From the NCBI GenBank assembly GCA_030452775.1, contig JAKDLQ010000039.1, positions 1 through 13,452 of the forward strand: a DNA stretch of 13,452 bases. Direction: 5' to 3'. Of this stretch, positions 6,205 to 13,451 are shown one piece after another. The position numbers and the translations under genes are program-made. The notes under the pieces were generated by a model, which made no database searches, was not told where the DNA came from, and saw nothing but the letters and a program-made list of their open reading frames with translations. This DNA comes from Micrococcales bacterium. GTDB taxonomy: Bacteria; Actinomycetota; Actinomycetes; Actinomycetales; Dermatophilaceae. Within the stretch, counting starts at the first letter, position 1, and every line of letters starts with the position of its first letter.

Positions 6205-7806
6205 ATGCCGCTGAGTGAGCCATCCACGTCCGGCCCCTTCGCCTCGCCTCAGGCAGGCGATGACCCGCGTGTAGCCGATGTGCGCCGTCGCCTCAACGCC
6301 GACTTCGCCGCGTCGGCCGCGCCCCCGGAGAAGGCGAGGGCCAAGCTCGAGCGGCAAGGCAAGATCTACGTCCGAGATCGGATCGAGCAGCTCTTCGACG
6401 AGGGCTCTTTCGTCGAGGACGGGCGCTACGCCAACGCCCGCGAGAAGGGGCTGCCGGCCGACGGCGTGGTCACCGGACGAGGAACGGTGGACGGACGCCC
6501 GGCGATCGTCATCGCCAACGACCCCACCGTCAAAGCGGGCTCGTGGGGGAAGCGGACGGTCGAGAAGATCATCCGGGCCACCGAGATGGCACTGCGCGAG
6601 GAGCTGCCCATCTTCTGGTTCGTCGACTCGGCCGGCGCGAGGATCACCGACCAGGTGGAGATGTTCCCAGGCCGCCGGGGCGCCGGACGGATCTTCCACA
6701 ACCAGGTGGCGCTGTCGGGCAAGGTCCCGCAGATCTGCTGCCTCTTCGGGCCGAGCGCCGCCGGTGGCGCCTACATCCCGAGCTTCTGCGACCTGATCAT
6801 CATGGTCGAGGGCAACGCGTCGATGTACCTCGGAAGTCCCCGCATGGCCGAGATGGTCGTGGGCGAGCGGGTCACGCTCGAGGAGATGGGCGGGGCGCGG
6901 ATGCACTGCACCGTCTCGGGCGTGGGAGACCTGCTGGCGCAGGACGATCTCGAGGCGATCGAGCTGGCCAAACTCTACTTCTCCTACGTGCCGGGCAACT
7001 GGCGCGACCAGCCGCCGACCTATGTTGGCGAGGAGCCGACGGCGCCGCTCACCAAGCACACCGTGCCCGAGCGCGAGTCGGTCGGCTTCGACATCCACCA
7101 TGTCATCGACGGGCTCGTCGACGACGAGTCGTTCTTCGAGCTCAAGCCGCTCTGGGCCGCTGAGCTGGTCATCGGCTTCGGCCGGATGGCCGGCGAAAGC
7201 GTCGGGATCGTGGCCAACAACTCGATGGTCAAGGGCGGTGTGCTGTTCACCGACAGCGCGGACAAGGCGTCCCGGTTCATCTGGCTCTGCGACGCCTTCA
7301 ACATTCCGCTCATCTACCTGGCCGACGTGCCGGGCTTCATGATCGGCTCCGAGGTCGAGCGCGGTGGCATCATCCGGCACGGGGCCAAGATGGTCAGCGC
7401 GGTGTCCTCGGCCACGGTGCCCCAGTTCTGCATCGTCGTCCGCAAGGCGTACGGGGCCGGTCTCTACGCCATGGGCGGGCCCGGATTCGGTCCCGACGCG
7501 ACGATCGCCCTGCCGACGGCCAGCATCGCCGTCATGGGGCCCGAGGCGGCCGTCAACGCGGTCTACGCGAACAAGATCGCCGAGGTCGCGCAGGCACAGG
7601 GGCCGCAGGCCCGAGACGACTTCGTCGCGGCCCGGCGCGCCGAGTACGAGGAGGACGTCGACCTCGAGCGGCTCGCTGCCGACCTCGTCCTCGACTCGAT
7701 CATCGAGGCGAACGAGCTACGCGCCGACCTCCTGCGTCGCCTCGCCTATGCCGCGCGACGCGACCGGCACTTCAGTGAACGCCGCCGCGCGGTCCCGCCG
7801 GTCTGA
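6205..7806 (+). CDS. Acyl-CoA carboxylase carboxyltransferase (beta) subunit
   Basis: This 533-aa biotin-dependent carboxyltransferase subunit would transfer CO2 from carboxybiotin to an acyl- or enoyl-CoA. It has both crotonase-like halves. The N-terminal half has VDSAGARITDQVEMFP (140-155) and the oxyanion-hole motif SAAGGAY (184-190). The C-terminal half has ADVPGFMIGSEVERGGIIRHGA (373-394) and AYGAGLYAMGGPGFGP (415-430). The GAGLYAM segment resembles methylcrotonyl-CoA carboxylase beta (GAGNYGM) more than propionyl-CoA carboxylase (GGAYDVM, where Asp controls specificity); the aligned residue here is Tyr421. A branched or longer enoyl-CoA substrate is thus a reasonable guess, not proven. 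ATG 6205 has AGAGGA 8 nt upstream and follows the dehydrogenase stop by 13 nt. No biotin carboxylase/BCCP subunit is in the window, so the alpha subunit must come from elsewhere. Confidence 0.92.
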   Translation: MPLSEPSTSGPFASPQAGDDPRVADVRRRLNADFAASAAPPEKARAKLERQGKIYVRDRIEQLFDEGSFVEDGRYANAREKGLPADGVVTGRGTVDGRPAIVIANDPTVKAGSWGKRTVEKIIRATEMALREELPIFWFVDSAGARITDQVEMFPGRRGAGRIFHNQVALSGKVPQICCLFGPSAAGGAYIPSFCDLIIMVEGNASMYLGSPRMAEMVVGERVTLEEMGGARMHCTVSGVGDLLAQDDLEAIELAKLYFSYVPGNWRDQPPTYVGEEPTAPLTKHTVPERESVGFDIHHVIDGLVDDESFFELKPLWAAELVIGFGRMAGESVGIVANNSMVKGGVLFTDSADKASRFIWLCDAFNIPLIYLADVPGFMIGSEVERGGIIRHGAKMVSAVSSATVPQFCIVVRKAYGAGLYAMGGPGFGPDATIALPTASIAVMGPEAAVNAVYANKIAEVAQAQGPQARDDFVAARRAEYEEDVDLERLAADLVLDSIIEANELRADLLRRLAYAARRDRHFSERRRAVPPV

Positions 7807-7862
7807 CGGCATCGTCATCCCGCTCGTCCGGATCTGGAAGGGGCAGACCCATTCTCGAGACG

Positions 7863-9104
7863 TTGAACGCTGTCGACCGCGACGCCGAGGCGTCGTTGCC
7901 GTGGTATCGCCGATTCGGGTTCTGGTTCCCACTCGGGGTCTATCTGCTCTCGCGGCTGTTCGTCCTCGTTGCGGCGATCGTGCTCGCCAAGGACCAGATC
8001 GCGCTGCCCGTCGGCATCCAGCACGTCCGGATCACCTACCCGATCCCGGCTGACCCGGGCTACTGGGCGGCGATGACGAACTGGGATGGCCAGTGGTATC
8101 GCATCATCGCCGAGCAGGGGTATCCCACCACGCTCCCTCGGACGGCGGGCGGCTCGGTCGACATGAACCCGTGGGCCTTCTTCCCGGTCTTCCCCCTGCT
8201 GACCAGAGCCCTGATGCAGGTCACCGGGCTGCCCTTCATCGTCGCCGGCCCGCTGCTGTCCACCGTGCTCGGGCTGCTCGCCATGTGGGCGCTCTTCCGC
8301 CTCGTCGACCGGGCCGTAGGACGTTTCGAGGCGATCGTCGCCGTGGTCGCGACCTGCTTCTACATCGCCTCGCCGGTGTTCTCGGCGTCCTACTCCGAGT
8401 CCGCTGCGTTGCTCGCCGTCCTCGCCGTCCTCATGTTGTTGCGCGCGCGGGCCTATCCCTGGGTGGTCCCCGCTCTGCTCGTCCTGTCCTTGACGCGCAA
8501 CGTCGTCGTCGCCATGGTGCCGGTCATCATCGCGCACGCCGTCGTCCGGTGGCGCCAGGGCGACGAGGGCCCCCACCCGGTGCGCCTGCGCGTGGGGCTC
8601 GGCCTGCTGGCGGCCTACGCGGGCGCGCTGACCCTGCTCTGGCCGACGATCGTCGGCGTGGTCACCGGCGTCCCGGACGGCTACAGCCAGACCATGCTCG
8701 CCTGGAAGATCCAGACCAAGCTCAAGCTCTACATGTGGTGGAACCTGCTCGACGTCTACTACGGCGTCTGGGGACAGATCCTCGGCGTCCTCGGGGTCGC
8801 CGCCTTCACGTGGTTCATGCTCTCGCGGCACTCGTGGCGCTGGGGCCCGGAGATCTGGGGCTGGGCCGGCGCCTATCCCGCCTACATCATCCTCGTCACG
8901 AGCACGACCCCGAGCCGGATCCGCTACGCACTGCTTGCCTTCCCGATGACGCTCATCATCGCCTGGTTCCTCCAACTGCCCTGGTGGCGGCGCTGGCGGT
9001 GGTGGCTGCTCGGCGCAATCGCTGTCGCCGGCGCCATCCAGATGTGGTGGTGGACCGAGCACTACTTCATGATCAGCAACCTCACCGACGACCTCTACCC
9101 CTGA
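7863..9104 (+). CDS. PIG-V-like integral membrane glycosyltransferase (GT-C fold)
   Basis: The 413-aa product is a multi-spanning membrane protein (first helix about residues 20-42, roughly eight more up to 395). It resembles the PIG-V/GPI mannosyltransferase II-like family, which uses polyprenyl-phosphate sugars on the outer face of the membrane. Family hallmarks are NWDGQWYRIIAEQGYP (73-88), with candidate catalytic Asp75, NPWAFFPVFPLL (102-113), and SPVFSASYSESAALLA (170-185). Bacteria lack GPI anchors, so the acceptor is unknown; a lipoglycan or cell-wall glycan is inferred. The start is uncertain: TTG 7863 has no good ribosome binding site, TTG 7896 has GAGG 5 nt upstream, and the best Shine-Dalgarno, GGAAGGGG (7836-7843), is correctly spaced for an in-frame ATT at 7851. 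It follows the carboxyltransferase by 56 nt and may be cotranscribed. Confidence 0.8.
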   Translation: MNAVDRDAEASLPWYRRFGFWFPLGVYLLSRLFVLVAAIVLAKDQIALPVGIQHVRITYPIPADPGYWAAMTNWDGQWYRIIAEQGYPTTLPRTAGGSVDMNPWAFFPVFPLLTRALMQVTGLPFIVAGPLLSTVLGLLAMWALFRLVDRAVGRFEAIVAVVATCFYIASPVFSASYSESAALLAVLAVLMLLRARAYPWVVPALLVLSLTRNVVVAMVPVIIAHAVVRWRQGDEGPHPVRLRVGLGLLAAYAGALTLLWPTIVGVVTGVPDGYSQTMLAWKIQTKLKLYMWWNLLDVYYGVWGQILGVLGVAAFTWFMLSRHSWRWGPEIWGWAGAYPAYIILVTSTTPSRIRYALLAFPMTLIIAWFLQLPWWRRWRWWLLGAIAVAGAIQMWWWTEHYFMISNLTDDLYP

Positions 9105-9113
9105 ACCGGAATC

Positions 9114-9126
9114 GGGTCAATGACCC
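9114..9126. terminator. Palindrome at the convergent end of the GT-C and maf genes
   Basis: GGGTCAATGACCC is a perfect inverted repeat (5-6 bp arms, 1-3 nt loop) in the 12-nt gap between converging genes, and it contains the maf stop codon (TGA, 9119-9117). It could act as a short bidirectional terminator, but it is short and has no T-tract, so this is a weak call. Confidence 0.3.
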
Positions 9127-9791
9127 CGGGCGGAGGCGACGTCGAACCAGTCGATCCCCAGCTCACCGAGCAGTTCGCGCAGCAACGGCAGGGACAGCCC
9201 GACGACGGTGTGGTGGTCGCCCTTGATGGCCGTGACGAAGGCGCCACCGAGGCCGTCGATCGTGAAGGCACCGGCGACCCGCAGCGGCTCGCCCGTGGCG
9301 ACGTAGCGTTCGACCTCCTCGTCGGAGATCTCGGCGAAGTGCACCGTCGTCGAGGCCGTCGCGCCAAGCGTTCCGCCGCCGCCTCCGTCGTCCACGTCCC
9401 GTTCGTCCCGGACCCAGTGCCCGGTGTGCAGCACGCCGGACCGCCCGCGCATCCACCGCCACCGGGCGACCGCCTCTGCCGCGTCTGCCGGCCGGCCGTG
9501 GACCTGGCCGCCGATCTCCAGGAGCGAGTCGCAGCCGATGACAACGGCCGACAACGCGGTCCGGGAGGCGACCTCCTCGCACTTGGCCCGGGCGAGGAGC
9601 AGCACGATGTCGGCGGGCCCGAGCCGTCCGTAGCGATCGAGGGAGTCGGCGACGACGAGGTCCTCGTCGATGTCACTGACGATCACCGCGGGGTCGATCC
9701 CCGCCGCGCGCAGCGTCGCGAGACGGGCCGGGGACGCCGAGGCGAGCACGAGTGTGACGTCGGCTGCCGATGCGGGCGAGTGGGGCGGCAT
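9117..9791 (-). CDS. maf: Maf-family nucleoside triphosphate pyrophosphatase
   Basis: The 224-aa product belongs to the Maf/HAM1-like house-cleaning nucleotide pyrophosphatases, which hydrolyse modified or canonical NTPs to the NMP and pyrophosphate in the cytoplasm. The start motif LASASPARLATLRAAGI (16-32) is the actinobacterial form of SxSPRR, as in M. tuberculosis Rv3282 (SPGRL). The catalytic acid is Asp88 in VIGCDSLL. The C-terminal signature AGAFTIDGLGGAFVTAIKGD (173-192) with VVGLSLPLL fits well. The usual GKP after the acidic motif is GRP here (Arg100). A glycine-rich insert DDGGGGG lies near 134-140. ATG 9791 has an AGGT 3-4 nt upstream and follows the DUF885 gene stop by 9 nt, so the two are probably cotranscribed. 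In M. tuberculosis maf is followed by sseA and sufE; here those lie 7.6 kb away in the same orientation. Confidence 0.92.
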   Translation of the reverse strand: MPPHSPASAADVTLVLASASPARLATLRAAGIDPAVIVSDIDEDLVVADSLDRYGRLGPADIVLLLARAKCEEVASRTALSAVVIGCDSLLEIGGQVHGRPADAAEAVARWRWMRGRSGVLHTGHWVRDERDVDDGGGGGTLGATASTTVHFAEISDEEVERYVATGEPLRVAGAFTIDGLGGAFVTAIKGDHHTVVGLSLPLLRELLGELGIDWFDVASARGH

Positions 9792-9800
9792 ACGACCTGC

Positions 9801-11498
9801 TCAGAGCTCCCCGAGGACGGCCCCGCGCAGCGTGTCGAGCCCGACGCTGCCCACATCGAGGGCGCGTCGGTGGAATGCCTTGAGGTCGAAGGCCTCACCC
9901 TCGCGAGCCCTCACCTCCTCGCGCAGCCTGAGCCAGAGCCGTTCGCCGATCTTGTAGCTCGGCGCCTGTCCGGGCCAGCCGAGGTAGCGGTTGAGCTCGA
10001 AGCGCAGGATCTTCTCATCCATGAAGCCGTATCGGGTCAGGTAGGCCCAGGCCTTGTCATAGTCCCAGGCGCCGCCACCCACCTCATCCGGTGCATCGAA
10101 ACCGCAGTGGACGCCGATGTCGATGACGACGCGAGCGGCCCGAAGCGACTGTCCCGCCAGCCACCCCATTCGGTTGCCCGGGTCGTCCAGGTAGCCGAGC
10201 TCGGCCATCAGCCGCTCGGCGTAGAGGGCCCAGCCCTCGCCGTGGCCGGAGGTCCACGACTCGAGCCGGCGCCACTTGTTGAGCAAGGCCGAGCGGTACA
10301 CCGTCTGCCCTACCTGGAGGTGGTGGCCCGGGACCCCCTCGTGATACACGGTCGAGAGCTCGTTCCAGGTCCTGAACTCGGTGTTGCCCTTGGGCACGCT
10401 CCACCACATCCGGCCCGGACGGGCGAAGTCGTCGCTGGGCCCGCTGTAGTAGATCACACCGGTCTGGGTCGGAGCGATGCGACACTCGATGGTCCGGACC
10501 GGCTCCGGGATGTCGAAGTGGACACCCGAGAGATCGCGGATCGCCTCATCGGCGCGCTCCTGCATCCAGGCCCGAAGCGCGTCGGTGCCGTGGAGCTGGT
10601 ACTTCTCCGCGGCGTCGAGGATCTCGACGCCGCGGGCCACGTCGGCGCCGGGCTCGAGGCTCTCGGCGATGGTGGTCATCTGGGCGTGCACGCTCGCGAC
10701 CTCGTGCTGCCCCCAGGTGTAGGTCTCCTCGAGATCCACCGCGGCGCCGAGAAAGTAGCGCGACTCGAGGGCGTAGCGTTCCCGCCCGCACGCGTCCGAC
10801 GCGGGAGCATGGGGGAGCAACTCGCGCTCCAGCCAGTCGGCCATCTCCGAGTATGCCGCCGACGCCGCCTGCGCAGCGTCGGCGAGGTCGGCCTGGACCC
10901 GGCCATCGAGCGGTGCGCCTCCTCGCGATGCCTCGGCGACGAGCCGGGCGAAGTAGCCGCCCTCGGCGGCCAGGTCCCGGGACTGCTGCGCGCAGGCGGT
11001 GACCTGCCGCCGCGGAGCGGCCAGGCCGCGCCCGCGTGCCGCGAGGAGGGCGCGTTGGTACTGACCCATGGCCGAAGGGATCTTCGACATGCGGACGGCG
11101 AACGTGTGCCACTGAGGGTCGGTATCGGTCGGCATGAGGTCGAAGATGTCCCTGAGCCGCTGCAGCGGTGACGCGATCACGTTGAGCGACATCTCGTCGA
11201 GGCCTGCCGTGTAGTGCTCCTCGGCGAGGTGCAACTGCTCGCTCATCGCGGCGATCGTCACGGCGTCGACCTCGTCGGTGGGGCTTGCCGCCGCGAGCTC
11301 GGCCAGGGTGTCCCTGCGCAGCGTGCTGTGATCGGCGAGCCCGGCGGGCGACAGGTCATCGAGGTCCGCATCGCGTCCCGGGACGCCGAGGGTGGTCGCG
11401 GCGATCGGGCTGAGATCGATCATGGCATCGAAGTAGCGATCGGCGATGCGATCGGCGTCGGTCTGCCGACGCGGGGTCGGTCCTGCGGCCTGGGTCAC
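9801..11498 (-). CDS. DUF885 family protein (putative metallopeptidase)
   Basis: The 565-aa product matches DUF885 proteins (about 550-600 aa), which carry a zincin-like signature and are thought to be metallopeptidases; no substrate is assigned. The zinc motif is YHEGVPGHHLQ, with His386, Glu387 and His392-His393, and a second conserved patch SGHGEGWALYAE (Glu421) supplies the likely further ligand. There is no signal peptide, so it is probably cytoplasmic. I chose GTG 11498 (MTQAAGPTPRRQ), because the frame remains open upstream only into the spacer and the antisense of the next gene. A GTG 6 codons further up is possible. No Shine-Dalgarno precedes it, but TACGTT stands 6 nt before GTG 11498, a spacing expected for leaderless transcription. 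It is followed by maf after 9 nt. Confidence 0.85.
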   Translation of the reverse strand: MTQAAGPTPRRQTDADRIADRYFDAMIDLSPIAATTLGVPGRDADLDDLSPAGLADHSTLRRDTLAELAAASPTDEVDAVTIAAMSEQLHLAEEHYTAGLDEMSLNVIASPLQRLRDIFDLMPTDTDPQWHTFAVRMSKIPSAMGQYQRALLAARGRGLAAPRRQVTACAQQSRDLAAEGGYFARLVAEASRGGAPLDGRVQADLADAAQAASAAYSEMADWLERELLPHAPASDACGRERYALESRYFLGAAVDLEETYTWGQHEVASVHAQMTTIAESLEPGADVARGVEILDAAEKYQLHGTDALRAWMQERADEAIRDLSGVHFDIPEPVRTIECRIAPTQTGVIYYSGPSDDFARPGRMWWSVPKGNTEFRTWNELSTVYHEGVPGHHLQVGQTVYRSALLNKWRRLESWTSGHGEGWALYAERLMAELGYLDDPGNRMGWLAGQSLRAARVVIDIGVHCGFDAPDEVGGGAWDYDKAWAYLTRYGFMDEKILRFELNRYLGWPGQAPSYKIGERLWLRLREEVRAREGEAFDLKAFHRRALDVGSVGLDTLRGAVLGEL

Positions 11499-11504
11499 CC
11501 GTCG

Positions 11505-11510
11505 AACGTA
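11505..11510 (-). promoter_or_regulatory. Candidate -10 box for a leaderless transcript of the DUF885 gene
   Basis: On the minus strand TACGTT (TANNNT type) is followed by 6 nt and then GTG 11498, so the transcription start would coincide with the start codon. Leaderless mRNAs of this kind are common in actinobacteria. The absence of a Shine-Dalgarno supports the idea, but no clear -35 is visible. Confidence 0.3.
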
Positions 11511-11707
11511 TCTCACAGCCAGGAGCACCGGCGGGAGGATTGCTCTCGGACGAATCGGCCTGGACCCGCACGTATCGGGTCGGGGGAAGACACAGAACGG
11601 CGACGATCGTCCGGTGAACGGCCCGCAGCGAGGCGGCGGAAGATACGGTGAGGCCCAGCCGCTGCTCGAGCACCGGGATGTCACCGGGACGCGCAGTCGC
11701 GAGAGCG

Positions 11708-11743
11708 GATCGACAGGACGATCGACAGGACGATCGACAGGAC
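11708..11743 (+). repeat. Three perfect 12-bp tandem repeats before the lipoprotein gene
   Basis: The unit GATCGACAGGAC occurs three times without a mismatch (11708-11719, 11720-11731, 11732-11743), ending one base before the AGGAGG ribosome binding site (11745-11750). Each copy contains AGGA, so the repeat adds Shine-Dalgarno-like cores to the leader. The rest of the 258-bp spacer (11499-11707) shows no gene; a TACGGT (11644-11649) could be a -10, without a good -35, and CACCGGGA occurs twice at 11671 and 11682. Confidence 0.9.
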
Positions 11744-11756
11744 CAGGAGGAACATG

Positions 11757-13370
11757 ATGCAGATTCGTCGTGGAGCAGCGGGCCTCGCCGGGGCCGCCGC
11801 GCTGGCGATGGTCGTCTCGGCGTGCGGCGCCGGCAACACCAGCGAGGGCGGAAGCAGCGGCACGGAAGGGGCCGGCGGCAGCTCCGGGTCGCTCATCGTC
11901 GGGACGACCGACAAGGTCGTGTCGATCGATCCGGCCGCGGCCTATGACAACGGCTCGATGCAGGTGCAGACGCAGGTCTACCAATACCTGCTCAACTTCC
12001 CGGAGGGCGAGACGACGCCACAGCCGGACGCCGCGGAGAAGTGCGAGTTCACGACCCCGAAGGAATACACCTGCACGATGAAGGACGGGCTGAAGTTCGC
12101 GAACGGCAACCCGCTCACCGCCAAGAGCGTCGAGTACTCCTTCAAGCGCATCGTCAAGATCAACGATCCCAACGGCCCCGCATCGCTACTCGGCAACATG
12201 GTTTCGGTCAAGGCCCCGGACGACAAGACCGTCGTGTTCACCCTCAAGCTGGGCAACGATCAGACGTGGCCCCAGATCCTCGTCACGTCAGCCGGACCGA
12301 TCGTCGACGAGAAGACCTATCCAGCGGACAAGGCACTCTCGGACGCCGACGCGGTCAAGGCGCAGGGCTTCTCCGGCCCCTACACGATCGGGACCTACCA
12401 GAAGAACCAGATCGCGCAGTACAAGGCCAACCCGGACTACAACGGCGCCTTCAACAAGCCGAAGGTGGACCAGGTGACGATGAAGTACTACACGTCCCCG
12501 GACAACCTCAAGCTCGACATCCAGAACAAGCAGATCGACGTCGCGTGGCGCTCGCTCACCCCGACCGACATCGAGTCACTCGGCAACGTGGACGGGATCA
12601 CCGTCTACACCGGTGCCGGCGGGGAGCTGCGCTACCTGGTCTTCAACCTCAAGACGATGCCCGGCGGCACCGACGCGAAGAAGCTCGCGGTCCGTCAGGC
12701 GATGGCCTCGAGCATCGACCGCGACGACCTGTCGACCAGGGTCTACAAGGGGACCTACAAGCCGTCCTACTCCCAGGTCCCGCCGGGACTGCCGGGCGCC
12801 AACGAGGCCTTCAAGGACCTCTACGGTGCCAAGCCGAACGTCGACGAGGCGAAGAAGTTCCTCAGCGACGCGGGCGTCTCGACACCGGTCGCGCTACAGA
12901 TCCAGTACAACCCGGACCATTACGGGAGCAGCTCGGACCAGGAGTACAACGAGATCAAGCGTCAGCTCGAGGCCACGAAGCTGTTCACGGTCAAGCTCCA
13001 GTCGTCCGAGTGGACGACGTACAACACCGAGCGCGTCAAGGACTCCTACCCGATCTACCAGCTCGGGTGGTTCCCGGACTTCCCGGATGCGGACAACTAT
13101 CTGAGCCCGTTCTTCGGTCCGAACAACTTCCTCCAGTCGCACTACTCCAACGCCGATATGAACAAGTTGCTCTCCGCCGAGGTGACCGAACCCGACCAGG
13201 CCAAGCGCGAGGCGCTGCTCGGCGAGATCCAGGACAAGGTCGCCAAGGAGGTGCCGACCCTGCCGATGCTCTACGGCGCGCAGGTCGCGGTCGCGAAGAA
13301 TGACGTCAAGGGCGTTGACCAGACCCTCGACGCGGCCTTCAAGTTCCGTTTCACCTCACTGTCGAAGTAG
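11757..13370 (+). CDS. ABC transporter solute-binding lipoprotein, SBP family 5 (peptide/nickel type)
   Basis: The 537-aa product is an exported lipoprotein of the OppA/DppA type (SBP_bac_5), which captures peptides or similar solutes for an ABC importer. The signal peptide (MQIRRGAAG then a hydrophobic stretch) ends in the lipobox VVSAC, with Cys23 the lipidated residue, followed by a Gly/Ser-rich linker to about residue 45. The mature part begins with a typical family-5 start (LIVGTTDKVVSIDPAAAYD) and has the signature-like region YTCTMKDGLKFANGNPLTAKS. Aromatic/Tyr-rich C-terminal half is also characteristic (YQLGWFPDFPDADNYLSPFF). ATG 11757 is preferred over 11754, since AGGAGG (11745-11750) then has 6-nt rather than 3-nt spacing. 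No permease or ATPase genes are in the window; they may lie beyond its right end. Ligand not predictable. Confidence 0.92.
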   Translation: MQIRRGAAGLAGAAALAMVVSACGAGNTSEGGSSGTEGAGGSSGSLIVGTTDKVVSIDPAAAYDNGSMQVQTQVYQYLLNFPEGETTPQPDAAEKCEFTTPKEYTCTMKDGLKFANGNPLTAKSVEYSFKRIVKINDPNGPASLLGNMVSVKAPDDKTVVFTLKLGNDQTWPQILVTSAGPIVDEKTYPADKALSDADAVKAQGFSGPYTIGTYQKNQIAQYKANPDYNGAFNKPKVDQVTMKYYTSPDNLKLDIQNKQIDVAWRSLTPTDIESLGNVDGITVYTGAGGELRYLVFNLKTMPGGTDAKKLAVRQAMASSIDRDDLSTRVYKGTYKPSYSQVPPGLPGANEAFKDLYGAKPNVDEAKKFLSDAGVSTPVALQIQYNPDHYGSSSDQEYNEIKRQLEATKLFTVKLQSSEWTTYNTERVKDSYPIYQLGWFPDFPDADNYLSPFFGPNNFLQSHYSNADMNKLLSAEVTEPDQAKREALLGEIQDKVAKEVPTLPMLYGAQVAVAKNDVKGVDQTLDAAFKFRFTSLSK

Positions 13371-13388
13371 TCCCACGGCATGCCGGGT

Positions 13389-13424
13389 GGGCCGGCAGCT
13401 GGCCTAGCGCCCCGCTGCCGGCCC
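13389..13424 (+). terminator. Strong hairpin after the solute-binding protein gene
   Basis: GGGCCGGCAGC (13389-13399) and GCTGCCGGCCC (13414-13424) form a perfect 11-bp GC-rich stem around a 14-nt loop, starting 18 nt after the TAG stop. There is no T-tract, as is usual in actinobacterial terminators. It could terminate transcription, or act as a 3'-stabiliser that leaves the lipoprotein mRNA more abundant than genes to the right, a common pattern for solute-binding proteins. Confidence 0.65.
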
Positions 13425-13436
13425 GGCCCCGTGGCC

Positions 13437-13451
13437 GGCGCAAGGTGCGCC
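13437..13451 (+). terminator. Second short hairpin at the window end
   Basis: GGCGCA (13437-13442) and TGCGCC (13446-13451) pair around an AGG triloop, giving a 6-bp stem 12 nt beyond the larger hairpin. It may reinforce it or belong to the leader of the next gene, which lies outside the window. Confidence 0.3.

Noticed and set aside
1492..9116. Mobile genetic element as cause of the split cluster
   Set aside because: There is no transposase, integrase, flanking direct repeat or tRNA at either edge. Only gene order suggests rearrangement.
9120..11171. 683-codon open frame on the plus strand
   Set aside because: It is antisense to maf and the DUF885 gene, both with clear motifs. Long antisense frames are expected in high-GC DNA, and this one has no recognisable domain.
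11499..11984. N-terminal extension of the DUF885 frame to 727 aa
   Set aside because: It runs through the intergenic spacer and antisense to the lipoprotein signal peptide, is Arg/Pro-rich, and does not match DUF885 length. GTG 11498 gives a normal protein.
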